NCBI GenBank assembly: GCA_030605285.1
Contig: JAUWIQ010000011.1
Coordinates: 1-12,612, forward strand
DNA length: 12,612 nucleotides
Origin: Planctomycetota bacterium
GTDB lineage: Bacteria > Planctomycetota > Planctomycetia > Pirellulales > UBA7805
Reading direction: 5' to 3'
Part shown: positions 1 through 7,856 of the stretch, one piece after another
How the letters are laid out: each line of letters opens with the position of its first letter
Position numbering within the stretch: the stretch's first letter is position 1
Translations under genes and position numbers: made by a program
The notes under the pieces: model-generated
The model's input: the letters and a program-made list of their open reading frames with translations, nothing else
Databases searched by the model: none
What the model was told of the DNA's origin: nothing

Positions 1-258
1 ATCGTGATCCCGGTTGCCCAATTGCTACAGGATCCAAGTATTGCACAATTAGGACAAAACATTTTGGAACAACTTGAAGAAATCGTACCACAGGATATGG
101 AAACACCGGTTGGCGTTGGGAATGAAGTAATAGATGCTTTAGCGAAAGAGGCCGGATTATCAGCGGAAAAAGCGTTGGAACGGCTTGATGAGATGTCCGA
201 TTCCGAGGTCGAAGCGATGCTGAGCCAGATGTTAGACAGACAAGAGGAACAACGATGA
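1..258 (+). CDS. C-terminal end of a modular PKS/NRPS protein (5' truncated by window edge)
   Basis: The reading frame is open from the left edge, so this is the tail of a larger upstream gene; the GTG at 4 is just an internal Val codon. The first ~25 residues (PVAQLLQDPSIAQLGQNILE) look like the last helix of an acyl or peptidyl carrier domain, where modular synthases commonly read V..LL..PSIA.LA..L. The carrier serine would lie upstream and cannot be seen. About 55 further residues follow, largely acidic and helical, ending EVEAMLSQMLDRQEEQR. Tails of the type 'LSDEEVEAML..ML' are common at PKS C-termini and may help dock to the next subunit. The stop overlaps the next start (ATGA, 255-258), which argues for translational coupling and one assembly line. 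Family assignment is moderately sure; whether the upstream module is PKS or NRPS cannot be decided here. Confidence 0.7.
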   Translation: MVIPVAQLLQDPSIAQLGQNILEQLEEIVPQDMETPVGVGNEVIDALAKEAGLSAEKALERLDEMSDSEVEAMLSQMLDRQEEQR

Positions 259-3200
259 GTGAAGTTGCGACTACAAATGAAGGGCAATCGCCAGAGAAAA
301 AGCGCGCGCTGCTGGAAAAGTTGCTGAAAGAAAAATCTCTTAAAAATATCAAATCCGGTTCGCTTTCGTACGGCCAACGCGCGCTGTGGTTCATGTACCA
401 GATCGACCGGAAAAGTTCGGCCTACAACATCATGTATGCTGCGCATGTTCGCGAAGATGTCGATATTTCCTCCCTGTCGCGCGCGTTTCAGGTTGCCATC
501 AATCGACATGCCACCTTGCGGACTGACTTTAAGACAGTGCATGGCCTGCCGGTACAGCAGGTGCATCCTGATTTGGAACGGGTGCTGGAAAGACAAGACG
601 CGCGCGATTTGGATTGGGAGCAACTCAATCAGAGCATTCAGGCCGAGGCGGACCGACCTTTTGATTTAGAGCAGGGCCCGGTATTCCGCTTGCGTCTCTT
701 GGAGCGGCGCGGCAAGACCCATGTACTTCTTTTCACCTCGGCTCATATTGTGAGCGATTTCTGGTCCTTCGATCTGTTGTTTGATGAGTTGGAATTGCTC
801 TATCAAGCCGAGGCCACAGGACAGCCTGCAGTCTTACCGGTGCTAAACTACGAATATACGAATTTCGTCCAGTGGCAAGAAAAAATGTTGGAGGGGGAGC
901 AGGGCGAGCAACATTGGAATTATTGGCAAAACCAACTAGCCGGAGACCTTCCGAATTTGGATTTGCCGACAGATTATCCTCGCCCTGCAATTCAGACCTA
1001 TGCGGGGAGGAGTTATCAGTTCCAACTGCCGGGTGACCTGGTGCAACGCCTCTTTGCACTCACGAGGGACGAGGGGGCAACCCTTTTTATGATCTTGTTG
1101 GCGGCCTACCAGCTGTTTCTTTATCGCTACAGCAATCAGCAGGACATTTTGGTCGGTTCGCCGACAGCGGGGCGTAATCGCGCTGAATTCGAGGGGATCT
1201 TTGGTTATTTTTTGAATCCCATCGTCTTGCGAGGCAAGCTCTCCCCGGAGATGAATTTCCGCGAATTTCTTGCTCAGGTGCGTCAGACGGTGCTCGAGGG
1301 GCTGACCCATCAGGACTTCCCCTTCCCGATGCTGGTCGAAAGATTGCAGCCGCCTCGCGATGCGAGTCGCTCGCCGATGTTTGAGGCCTCATTTGCCTGG
1401 GATAAGCCCCGCAAAATTTTTAACCACGAAATTGGCGAGGGTGGATTTGTATTGCCCCAAGACGTCGCGACACTGGGTCTGATGCCTTTTGCCCTCGGCC
1501 AACAGGGAGCCGCTTTCGATTTGACTTTGATGATGCTCAGCATGGGAGACTCCCTGTCCGCAGCGTTGCAATACAATTCGGACTTATTCGACGAATCGAC
1601 GATTGTCCGTATGGTAGGGCATTTCCAAATACTGCTGGAGAGCATTGTCGCAGATCCCGATGCCGAACTGGCCGATTTACCGATGTTGACGGTGGCGGAA
1701 GAGACCGCATTGCGGACGGATTGGAATCAAACGGATGCCGATTATCCGCGCAACGCTTGTCTGCACCAACTCTTCGAACAATCTGCTCGCGAGGTTCCCG
1801 AAGCCCCCGCAGTTCGGTTTGGTGACACCGAGTTGACCTATGCCGAATTGAACCAGCGGGCAAACCAACTTGGACATTGGTTGATCGCCAAGGGGGTCGG
1901 CGCGGATTCCTTAGTTGGTCTCTACGTGGAGCCTACCGTGGAGATGCTGGTTGCCATCTTGGGGGTACATAAAGCGGGCGGAGGCTACGTTCCCCTGGCT
2001 CCCGGAACACCTTCTGATCGCCTGGCCTACATGCTTGAAGAAAGCGGGGCAGCGATCGTAATCACCCAAAGCGACCTGCTCGCCTCACTTCCCGAAGGTG
2101 CCGAGCAAGTGATCTGCCTGGATCGCGACCGGCGAGCCATTGCGCTCAAAAGTTCCGAGAATCCAGATCGCCAACTTGATTCGAGCAATCTGGCCTATGT
2201 GATTTTTACTTCGGGTTCTACGGGCAAACCCAAAGGCGTGCAAATCGAACATCGATCGGTGGCCAATTTTCTCAATTCGATGCAGCGAGAGCCCGGCATG
2301 ACATCCCGGGATACCTTGTTGGCAGTGACCACGATGTCTTTCGATATTTCGGTGCTTGAGTTTTATTTGCCGCTGATCACGGGTGCCCGCGTCATTCTCG
2401 TGGATCGCGAAACCACGTCCGATGGTTTGCAGTTGGCAAAGGTACTTCAGGAAGGAGGGGTCACGGGCATGCAGGCGACTCCCGCCACCTGGAGGTTGTT
2501 GATTGAAGCGGGCTGGCAAGGGAACCGGAATTTGAAAATTCTCTGTGGTGGCGAGGCGATGCCTCGCGACTTGGCGAAGCAGTTGCTTGAACGGTGTGAC
2601 AGTCTCTGGAATATGTTCGGACCGACCGAGACGACGATTTGGTCTTCTGTTTATCAGGTCTTCCAAGACGAAGGCTCCATACCGATTGGTAAGCCAATCG
2701 ACAACACTCAGATTTATATTCTGGATGAACGATTGCGATCAGTTCCTATGGGGATAGCGGGACACTTACATATCGGCGGTGATGGTCTTGCCCGTGGTTA
2801 TCTCAATCGAGCGGAGCTAACAGCTGACAAGTTCATTGCCGACCCTTGCAGTCACGATGAGGGGCATCGTCTTTACCGGACCGGGGATTTGGCACGGTTC
2901 CGCAGCGATGGGAACATCGAATTCCTGGGGCGCTTGGACTTTCAGGTCAAAATTCGTGGCCATCGTATTGAATTAGGAGAAATTGAGGCGGTACTCAACC
3001 AGCACCCGCAAGTTAGTCAATCGGTTGTGATGGCCCGCCAGGCTGGAAGAAAAATCGACGATAAACAACTTGTCGCTTATACGATTGCAGCTGGCGAAGC
3101 GCCCAAAACCAGTGATCTTCGTGAGTTCCTCAAACAAACGCTGCCTGACTACATGCTGCCGTCGGTCTTCATGTCGTTGGATGTTTTTCCTCTCAATCCT

Positions 3201-5633
3201 GCAGGCAAGGTAGATCGGAAGGCACTTCCCGAACCGGAGTCGATCCGCCCCGCCTTGCGCGTGGAGTTTGTGGCACCACGTGATGATGCCGAAAAGACAA
3301 TGGTCGCAATCTGGTCGGAGGCCCTTTCCCTGGATCAAGTGGGAATCCACGACAATTTTTTTGAACTTGGCGGTGCCTCAATCCAAAGTCTTGAGATCGC
3401 AGCGCGCGCGGCCGAAGAAGGGCTCGATATCACTCCGGCGAGGCTTTTCCAATATCCAACCGTTGCCGAATTAGCAGCCGTCGCGGATACGCTTGACCCG
3501 AGTCTTGATCAGCCAGGTACCGAGGCCAAAATCCAAGTGGCTGAGAACGAATCGGGTGATGCCACGAGGAGGGTCCACCCGAGCCACAGCACGGCCTCCG
3601 AGCGGCCACAGCGTACGGCCAATATGTTGATCGAGGGCCTGGGAGTCTATCTGCCGCCTAAAGAAGTGACCACAAAAGAGGTGGTTCAAGGTTGCAAGAA
3701 GAAGATGTGGTTCCCGCTCGAATACATGACGGGTATCAAATCGCGACGCATGGCGGGAAAGGATGATTTTTCAATCGATCTGGCCCAGAAGGCAGTCGAG
3801 GAGTGCTTTACGCATTCGCGTTATTCCCCCGAACATATCGATCTGGTGGTCTGCTGTAATATTACCCGTAGCGACTCCCACTTAAAGGTTTCCATCGAAC
3901 CGAATACTTCGCTGCAGGTAAAGAAACGGTGTGGGCTCAAAAATGCCATCGCATTTGACGTGACCAACGCCTGTGCGGGTATGTTTACCGGCATGAATGT
4001 CGTGGATACGTTCATCTCCACGGGTCTTATCCGGCGCGGGATGGTTGTGAGCGGCGAATTTGTTACTGGAATTACCCGCACGGCGCAGTTGGAGATCACC
4101 GAATTTTTGGACCCGCGGTTAGCGTGCCTTACGGTAGGGGATGCCGGGGCTGCGATTATTCTGGAATCGGCTGGAGGAACGGATGTCGGATTTCACGAAT
4201 TAGATATGTATACCCTCGGGAAGTACGCCTGGATGTGTATTGGACGTTTGACCGAGCAACCTCATGGTGGTGCGATCATGGTCGTGCCCGACCCCATGGA
4301 ACACACATCGGTCGCAGTCAAATATTCCGTCTCTCACGCAAAACACACGTTCGACAACAGTCGTTGGCGACCGGAGAAGATTCAAAAGCTGATCATGCAT
4401 CAGACATCCGAGCGTTCTCTGATGGATGGCTCCAAAGCGATCAACAAAGCGTTTAACAAGAAGATCAGTACGAAAAAAAATACGATCAACAATCTTCCGA
4501 ATCGGGGTAATACGGCCAGCACCAGTCATATGGTCGCTGTCTGGGACAACACGCTCAATGGAACGATTGAATCGGGGGAAAACGTCGTTTTCGGAATTAC
4601 CGGATCGGGGCAAACCATTGGCACGGCGATCTATACTTTCGACGATTTGCCAGATCGACTACGAGCTGCAAAAAATGAAGGGAAGTTTCCAGAGAAGGTC
4701 AGCGATGAAGAGGCCCTGCGCCCGCTCGCAGAGCGATCCGTACCGCGGATACGCATTGCCGCCACGGGATGTTTTCCCGAAGGAAAAGAACTTTCGGAGG
4801 ACTCAGTCGATACGGCGGTCTCTGCGGCGGAGGTCTGTATGGAAAAGGTCTCTTATGATGTCGCCGACATTGAACTGCTGATTTTTGCCGGCATTACGCG
4901 TACTGGGTATGTCTCGGAACCGGCAATCGCCACCATGGTTGCTGGCAAAATGAAAATGAACGATACCATTGAGTTGGAGACAGACAAAAAGACATTTGCC
5001 TTCGATGTGTATAACGGTTCGATGAGTTTTTTAAATGGCTGTCAAATAGCGAGTGAAATGATTCGGGCCGGAAAATACCGCACGGCGATGATTGTGACCT
5101 CGGAGGTAGAGATCAACAAGGATGTTTATCCGGACATCCTCATGGGGATTGCGGAAACCGGTTCGGCAATGATTCTGGAGGCGGAGGGTGAGAGCCGCCA
5201 GGGTTTCAGTCGATTTGTGTTCCGCTACGACTGCGATCTGTTGGATCGACGTCGCCTCACTGGAGGATACGTCGATGGCAAGCCCTGTCTGACGATCGAA
5301 GAAGATGAAAATATTCTCGATCTTTATCTTCAGATGATTCCGGGCACAGTGGAGGATATTTTAGAACAAGAAGGGCTCGATATTTCGCAAGTTGGAATCG
5401 TGTTGCCTCCACAGATATCCCCAAAAATGAACAAGCAACTTCCCAATTTGTTGGGCATCGAACCCCATCGCGTGGTTGATTTGGCTATTGAAGGCCGGGA
5501 TTTATACACATCCACATTGCCGTTTTCAATCGAACATGCTCGACGAACGGGTCAGATCAAGCCAGGTGATATTGGCCTCATCATTAGTGTTGCCTCAGGG
5601 ATCCAGGTCGGCTGCGCTATTTATTATTTTTAG
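255..5633 (+). CDS. NRPS module (C-A-PCP) fused to two KAS III-like domains, one active-looking and one degenerate
   Basis: A 1792-residue megasynthase. Condensation domain, ~35-480: the core motif reads A-H164-I-V-S-D168-F-W, so the catalytic second His and the Asp remain while the first His and the Gly of HHxxxDG are replaced. Adenylation domain, ~505-990: TSGSTGKPKG at 652-661, FGPTETT, YRTGDLARF, GKVDRK. Pocket residues D697, I698, L701, Q740, L763, G765, M787, I795, W796 and K985 give DILQLGMIWK, close to the glycine code DILQLGLIWK. Carrier: LGGAS, Ser1042. A ~45-residue polar linker leads to KAS III-like domain 1 (from ~1124) with C1240 (NACAG), H1382 (MHQTS) and N1419 (RGNTAS). Domain 2 (~1499-1792) aligns but has S1589, P1719 and Y1751 at those places. 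No thioesterase or reductase is seen. SD-like GAGG lies at 244-247. Inferred: glycine is added to the incoming chain, then C-C bond formation by domain 1. Confidence 0.9.
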   Translation: MSEVATTNEGQSPEKKRALLEKLLKEKSLKNIKSGSLSYGQRALWFMYQIDRKSSAYNIMYAAHVREDVDISSLSRAFQVAINRHATLRTDFKTVHGLPVQQVHPDLERVLERQDARDLDWEQLNQSIQAEADRPFDLEQGPVFRLRLLERRGKTHVLLFTSAHIVSDFWSFDLLFDELELLYQAEATGQPAVLPVLNYEYTNFVQWQEKMLEGEQGEQHWNYWQNQLAGDLPNLDLPTDYPRPAIQTYAGRSYQFQLPGDLVQRLFALTRDEGATLFMILLAAYQLFLYRYSNQQDILVGSPTAGRNRAEFEGIFGYFLNPIVLRGKLSPEMNFREFLAQVRQTVLEGLTHQDFPFPMLVERLQPPRDASRSPMFEASFAWDKPRKIFNHEIGEGGFVLPQDVATLGLMPFALGQQGAAFDLTLMMLSMGDSLSAALQYNSDLFDESTIVRMVGHFQILLESIVADPDAELADLPMLTVAEETALRTDWNQTDADYPRNACLHQLFEQSAREVPEAPAVRFGDTELTYAELNQRANQLGHWLIAKGVGADSLVGLYVEPTVEMLVAILGVHKAGGGYVPLAPGTPSDRLAYMLEESGAAIVITQSDLLASLPEGAEQVICLDRDRRAIALKSSENPDRQLDSSNLAYVIFTSGSTGKPKGVQIEHRSVANFLNSMQREPGMTSRDTLLAVTTMSFDISVLEFYLPLITGARVILVDRETTSDGLQLAKVLQEGGVTGMQATPATWRLLIEAGWQGNRNLKILCGGEAMPRDLAKQLLERCDSLWNMFGPTETTIWSSVYQVFQDEGSIPIGKPIDNTQIYILDERLRSVPMGIAGHLHIGGDGLARGYLNRAELTADKFIADPCSHDEGHRLYRTGDLARFRSDGNIEFLGRLDFQVKIRGHRIELGEIEAVLNQHPQVSQSVVMARQAGRKIDDKQLVAYTIAAGEAPKTSDLREFLKQTLPDYMLPSVFMSLDVFPLNPAGKVDRKALPEPESIRPALRVEFVAPRDDAEKTMVAIWSEALSLDQVGIHDNFFELGGASIQSLEIAARAAEEGLDITPARLFQYPTVAELAAVADTLDPSLDQPGTEAKIQVAENESGDATRRVHPSHSTASERPQRTANMLIEGLGVYLPPKEVTTKEVVQGCKKKMWFPLEYMTGIKSRRMAGKDDFSIDLAQKAVEECFTHSRYSPEHIDLVVCCNITRSDSHLKVSIEPNTSLQVKKRCGLKNAIAFDVTNACAGMFTGMNVVDTFISTGLIRRGMVVSGEFVTGITRTAQLEITEFLDPRLACLTVGDAGAAIILESAGGTDVGFHELDMYTLGKYAWMCIGRLTEQPHGGAIMVVPDPMEHTSVAVKYSVSHAKHTFDNSRWRPEKIQKLIMHQTSERSLMDGSKAINKAFNKKISTKKNTINNLPNRGNTASTSHMVAVWDNTLNGTIESGENVVFGITGSGQTIGTAIYTFDDLPDRLRAAKNEGKFPEKVSDEEALRPLAERSVPRIRIAATGCFPEGKELSEDSVDTAVSAAEVCMEKVSYDVADIELLIFAGITRTGYVSEPAIATMVAGKMKMNDTIELETDKKTFAFDVYNGSMSFLNGCQIASEMIRAGKYRTAMIVTSEVEINKDVYPDILMGIAETGSAMILEAEGESRQGFSRFVFRYDCDLLDRRRLTGGYVDGKPCLTIEEDENILDLYLQMIPGTVEDILEQEGLDISQVGIVLPPQISPKMNKQLPNLLGIEPHRVVDLAIEGRDLYTSTLPFSIEHARRTGQIKPGDIGLIISVASGIQVGCAIYYF

Positions 5634-5681
5634 TTTGTCGCAACACGTTCTCAGGCGTGGTCTTCTAAAAAGTAGAGCAAA

Positions 5682-6143
5682 GTGAAGTACACACTCGCGC
5701 ACGCATTCATCCGCTATCATCGGGGCCTTGGCAGAATGCCACTCTATTGGAAGCCCTGGCTGATGTCTTTGTTGATGTCGAATATGATTACGCCCTTTTT
5801 TTTTGTATCCGAACATCCTGAGGCATGGGTTGTTTTAGGTACGGCGCTTTTGACAGGTGCATTGTTTATCGTCTTGACCGCCTACAGCGGTTTTTCTCGG
5901 TTGCTAGGTCTAGGGCACCTCCCCTGGATCCCGCTGGTGGTCTATCTCATTGCGCAAGCCGATCAGGCGCCTGCAGGCACTTGGTTTGCGTTTTGGCTTA
6001 AAGCAGTCATTGTCCTGGATATCGGTTCCCTTTTTCTGGACGCTGCGAATGTCGTGCGGTATTGGATGGGGGACCGCGAGGAGATGGTGAAGGGGCTTTC
6101 CGACCCAAACTCGGGTTCTCTAGATCGGCCTCTCGAATCATGA
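5682..6143 (+). CDS. Small integral membrane protein, four predicted helices, unknown function
   Basis: 153 residues with hydrophobic segments at about 24-43, 48-69, 78-93 and 102-120. A basic, aromatic N-terminus (HAFIRYHRGLGRMPLYWKPW) and the motif FSRLLGLGHLPWIPLV resemble a family of uncharacterised bacterial membrane proteins I recall only as hypothetical; I cannot name a function. The GTG start at 5682 is preferred over ATG 5737 because the RYHRG..R..YWKPW stretch looks like part of the fold, but no good ribosome binding site precedes either. It begins 48 bases after the NRPS stop, and its own stop overlaps the phosphopantetheinyl transferase start by ATGA. It therefore probably belongs to the same transcript. 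A role in moving or anchoring the cluster product is only a guess. Confidence 0.75.
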   Translation: MKYTLAHAFIRYHRGLGRMPLYWKPWLMSLLMSNMITPFFFVSEHPEAWVVLGTALLTGALFIVLTAYSGFSRLLGLGHLPWIPLVVYLIAQADQAPAGTWFAFWLKAVIVLDIGSLFLDAANVVRYWMGDREEMVKGLSDPNSGSLDRPLES

Positions 6144-6967
6144 GGATGGGTAGCAACAAGACCGGTTTGCAGCGGCCCGATCTTTCTGTAGGGCATGTCG
6201 ACCTCTGGTGCAGTTATTTGGATCGAACTACGGCCCCAGCGCAACTGGAGCAGTACCATGAATTACTCAATGACAAAGAGTGCGCTCATTTGTCTCAATT
6301 GCGGCTACCGCGGATTCGTGAAGAGTATTTGGTAGCCAGAGCACTTGTGCGGAGTGTGCTTTCGCTTTACGCAGATGTCCCACCTGAAAGTTGGGATTTC
6401 AGTGCGGAAAACCACGGCAAGCCAGTCGTCAAATTTCCCTGGGATGGATTTGGGACATTCAACCTGTCCCACTCCGCGGGGATGGTAATCTGCGCAGTGG
6501 CCGCTGGGGGCCAAATCGGGGCGGATGTCGAAAGTCTGGACCGAAAAACAACCGGGTTCTCGCTTGCGCGCCGCTTCTTCTCCCCTGCGGAAGTCGAACT
6601 GCTCAGCCAGGCCCCGCAGGCCCAGAGGCAGGAATTGTTCTTGCAGATCTGGACCCTCAAGGAATCCTATATCAAAGCCATTGGCCAGGGCCTTTCGATG
6701 CCGCTCGATCGTTTTTTCTTTGCCCTACCTAGTGAGCGTCCCCCCGAACTCTATTTCACCGATCAGGCTGCCCGTCCACAAACCGACTGGCAATTTGCAC
6801 AACTGCGCTTATCCAGTCGCCACCATATTTCGGTGGCCACCTCGGCAGCAACGCTGCAGTCAAATTGGGTCCTGCATGCGCAGGAAATCATTCCGCTCCA
6901 GGGTGTGATCTCCCTCGAGCCGATGATCTGCTCTGAGGCGAATCACTGGTATGTTGCGAATTGCTAG
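6140..6967 (+). CDS. 4'-phosphopantetheinyl transferase, Sfp/Gsp type
   Basis: Transfers the phosphopantetheine arm from coenzyme A to the conserved serine of carrier domains; in the cytoplasm it would convert the apo-synthases encoded upstream to the holo form. 275 residues, slightly longer than Sfp. Family motifs in order: ENHGKPVV (90-97), FNLSHS (107-112), GADVES with D129 and E131 as expected Mg-binding acidic residues, RFFSPAEVELL (145-155), and WTLKESYIKAIGQG (171-184) with the catalytic-region K174-E175 and K179. The frame is open further upstream, but ATG 6140 is chosen: it overlaps the preceding stop as ATGA and gives a normal family N-terminus, while the upstream extension is inside the membrane-protein gene. 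A second ATG at 6146 is also possible. Its position directly behind the NRPS suggests a dedicated activator, though it could also serve other carrier proteins in the cell. Confidence 0.93.
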   Translation: MRMGSNKTGLQRPDLSVGHVDLWCSYLDRTTAPAQLEQYHELLNDKECAHLSQLRLPRIREEYLVARALVRSVLSLYADVPPESWDFSAENHGKPVVKFPWDGFGTFNLSHSAGMVICAVAAGGQIGADVESLDRKTTGFSLARRFFSPAEVELLSQAPQAQRQELFLQIWTLKESYIKAIGQGLSMPLDRFFFALPSERPPELYFTDQAARPQTDWQFAQLRLSSRHHISVATSAATLQSNWVLHAQEIIPLQGVISLEPMICSEANHWYVANC

Positions 6968-7003
6968 ATTTGCACGCTGCAAGTGGAACGGAACGCAAAG
7001 TAC

Positions 7004-7059
7004 GGGTCTGCTTTTCGCCCCCAGGACGCGTCGCATAAGTAGATCCTGTTGGCAGACCC
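7004..7059. repeat. Nested inverted repeat between the transferase gene and the DUF1080 gene
   Basis: An 8-base arm GGGTCTGC at 7004-7011 is perfectly matched by GCAGACCC at 7052-7059. Inside it CAGGA (7022-7026) pairs with TCCTG (7044-7048), leaving a 17-base loop. There is no U-run after the second arm, so it is not a canonical Rho-independent terminator. It could be an RNA stem protecting or ending the upstream transcript, or a protein binding site. The pairing is seen directly; the function is unknown. Confidence 0.45.
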
Positions 7060-7099
7060 TACCGTCGCCTGCACGCATCGAATTTGCCTGCGAGAGGCT

Positions 7100-7129
7100 C
7101 TGACACAAATCTAAAAGGCCTGATATCAT
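7100..7129 (+). promoter_or_regulatory. Candidate sigma70-type promoter for the DUF1080-folD pair
   Basis: CTGACA (7100-7105) and TATCAT (7124-7129) each match the -35 and -10 consensus at five of six bases, with an 18-base spacer. Transcription would begin near 7136, leaving a ~50-base leader before the ATG at 7185 and its ribosome binding site. This is a by-eye match; planctomycete promoter preferences are not certain to follow this consensus. Confidence 0.4.
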
Positions 7130-7167
7130 GGGGTCCTGGAGATCGGTATCTGGCCTCAAGCCCCCCT

Positions 7168-7174
7168 GGAGGAG
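7168..7174 (+). promoter_or_regulatory. Ribosome binding site that sets the DUF1080 start at 7185
   Basis: GGAGGAG lies ten bases before ATG 7185. It is the strongest Shine-Dalgarno match in the window and favours 7185 over the in-frame ATG at 7128, which would fall within the -10 box of the candidate promoter and add an unsuitable basic stretch before the signal peptide. Confidence 0.8.
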
Positions 7175-7184
7175 AGTTCCACCT

Positions 7185-7856
7185 ATGGTTATTCAATCCA
7201 TAAAGTTGCTGCCCATTTTGTGTTTAACGTTGGTGTTGTGTCTTTCAGTCGGCGGCGCTGAAAAAGAACCGGCGAAAAATTCTGCAGCTGCAAAGGACGC
7301 ATCTTCTCCTTGGGTTTCCCTTTTTGACGGCAAGAGTTTGAATGGCTGGAAAGCGAATGAGAATCCGCAGTCATGTCGCGTGGAAGAGGGTGCCATCGTA
7401 GTCAATGGAGACCGCAGCCATCTGTTTTACGTGGGCGATGTCAATGACGGAGACTTCAAAAACTTTGAATTTAAGTGCGATGTCAAAACCTCACCTAAGG
7501 CGAACTCGGGAATTTATTTCCATACCAAGTATCAAGATTCAGGCTGGCCGGTTCACGGTTATGAATCGCAGGTGAACAACACGAGTGGTGACCCCAAAAA
7601 GACAGGAGGGCTCTATGGGGTGCAGGATGTCTATACAGCACCCGCCAAAGACAATGAGTGGTTCGAATATCACATCATTGTGCGTGGCAAACGAGTGATT
7701 GTGAAGATCAACGGAGAGACGACCGCCGACTACATGGAACCGGACAACCTCAAGCAAGGGAGTCGTAGGATTTCGAGCGGTACCTTCGCATTGCAGGCGC
7801 ACGATCCGGGCAGTAAGGTTCTCTACAAGAACCTGCGGGTGAAAGTACTTCCGTGA
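7185..7856 (+). CDS. Secreted DUF1080 / 3-keto-disaccharide hydrolase-like protein
   Basis: 223 residues. A Sec-type signal peptide (hydrophobic core ~8-22, likely cleavage near GGA-E, residue 25) and a short Ala/Lys linker precede one DUF1080 domain. Family marks are SLFDGKSLNGW (45-55), a central segment NSGIYFHTKYQDSGWPVHGYES, the GLYGVQD turn, W-F-E-Y-H-I-I-V-R-G, and the closing strand FALQAHDPGSKVLYKNLRV. The fold is a concanavalin-like beta-sandwich; members have been linked to hydrolysis of 3-keto-glycosides, and planctomycetes carry many copies. No lipobox is visible, so the protein is probably periplasmic or exported. Its last bases overlap the folD start (GTGA, 7853-7856). The domain call is firm; the substrate is unknown. 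Confidence 0.9.
   Translation: MVIQSIKLLPILCLTLVLCLSVGGAEKEPAKNSAAAKDASSPWVSLFDGKSLNGWKANENPQSCRVEEGAIVVNGDRSHLFYVGDVNDGDFKNFEFKCDVKTSPKANSGIYFHTKYQDSGWPVHGYESQVNNTSGDPKKTGGLYGVQDVYTAPAKDNEWFEYHIIVRGKRVIVKINGETTADYMEPDNLKQGSRRISSGTFALQAHDPGSKVLYKNLRVKVLP

Noticed and set aside
3624..3626. Internal ATG as a separate start for a stand-alone KAS III gene
   Set aside because: The frame is continuous with the carrier domain through a linker, with no stop or clear ribosome binding site before it; a fusion is the simpler reading.
6062..6139. Upstream extension of the phosphopantetheinyl transferase
   Set aside because: It lies inside the membrane-protein gene, has no family match, and ATG 6140 gives the usual ATGA overlap.
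7001..7062. tRNA-like acceptor arms (GGGTCTGC and GCAGACCC)
   Set aside because: The span is only 56 bases; there is no T-loop consensus, anticodon arm or CCA end.
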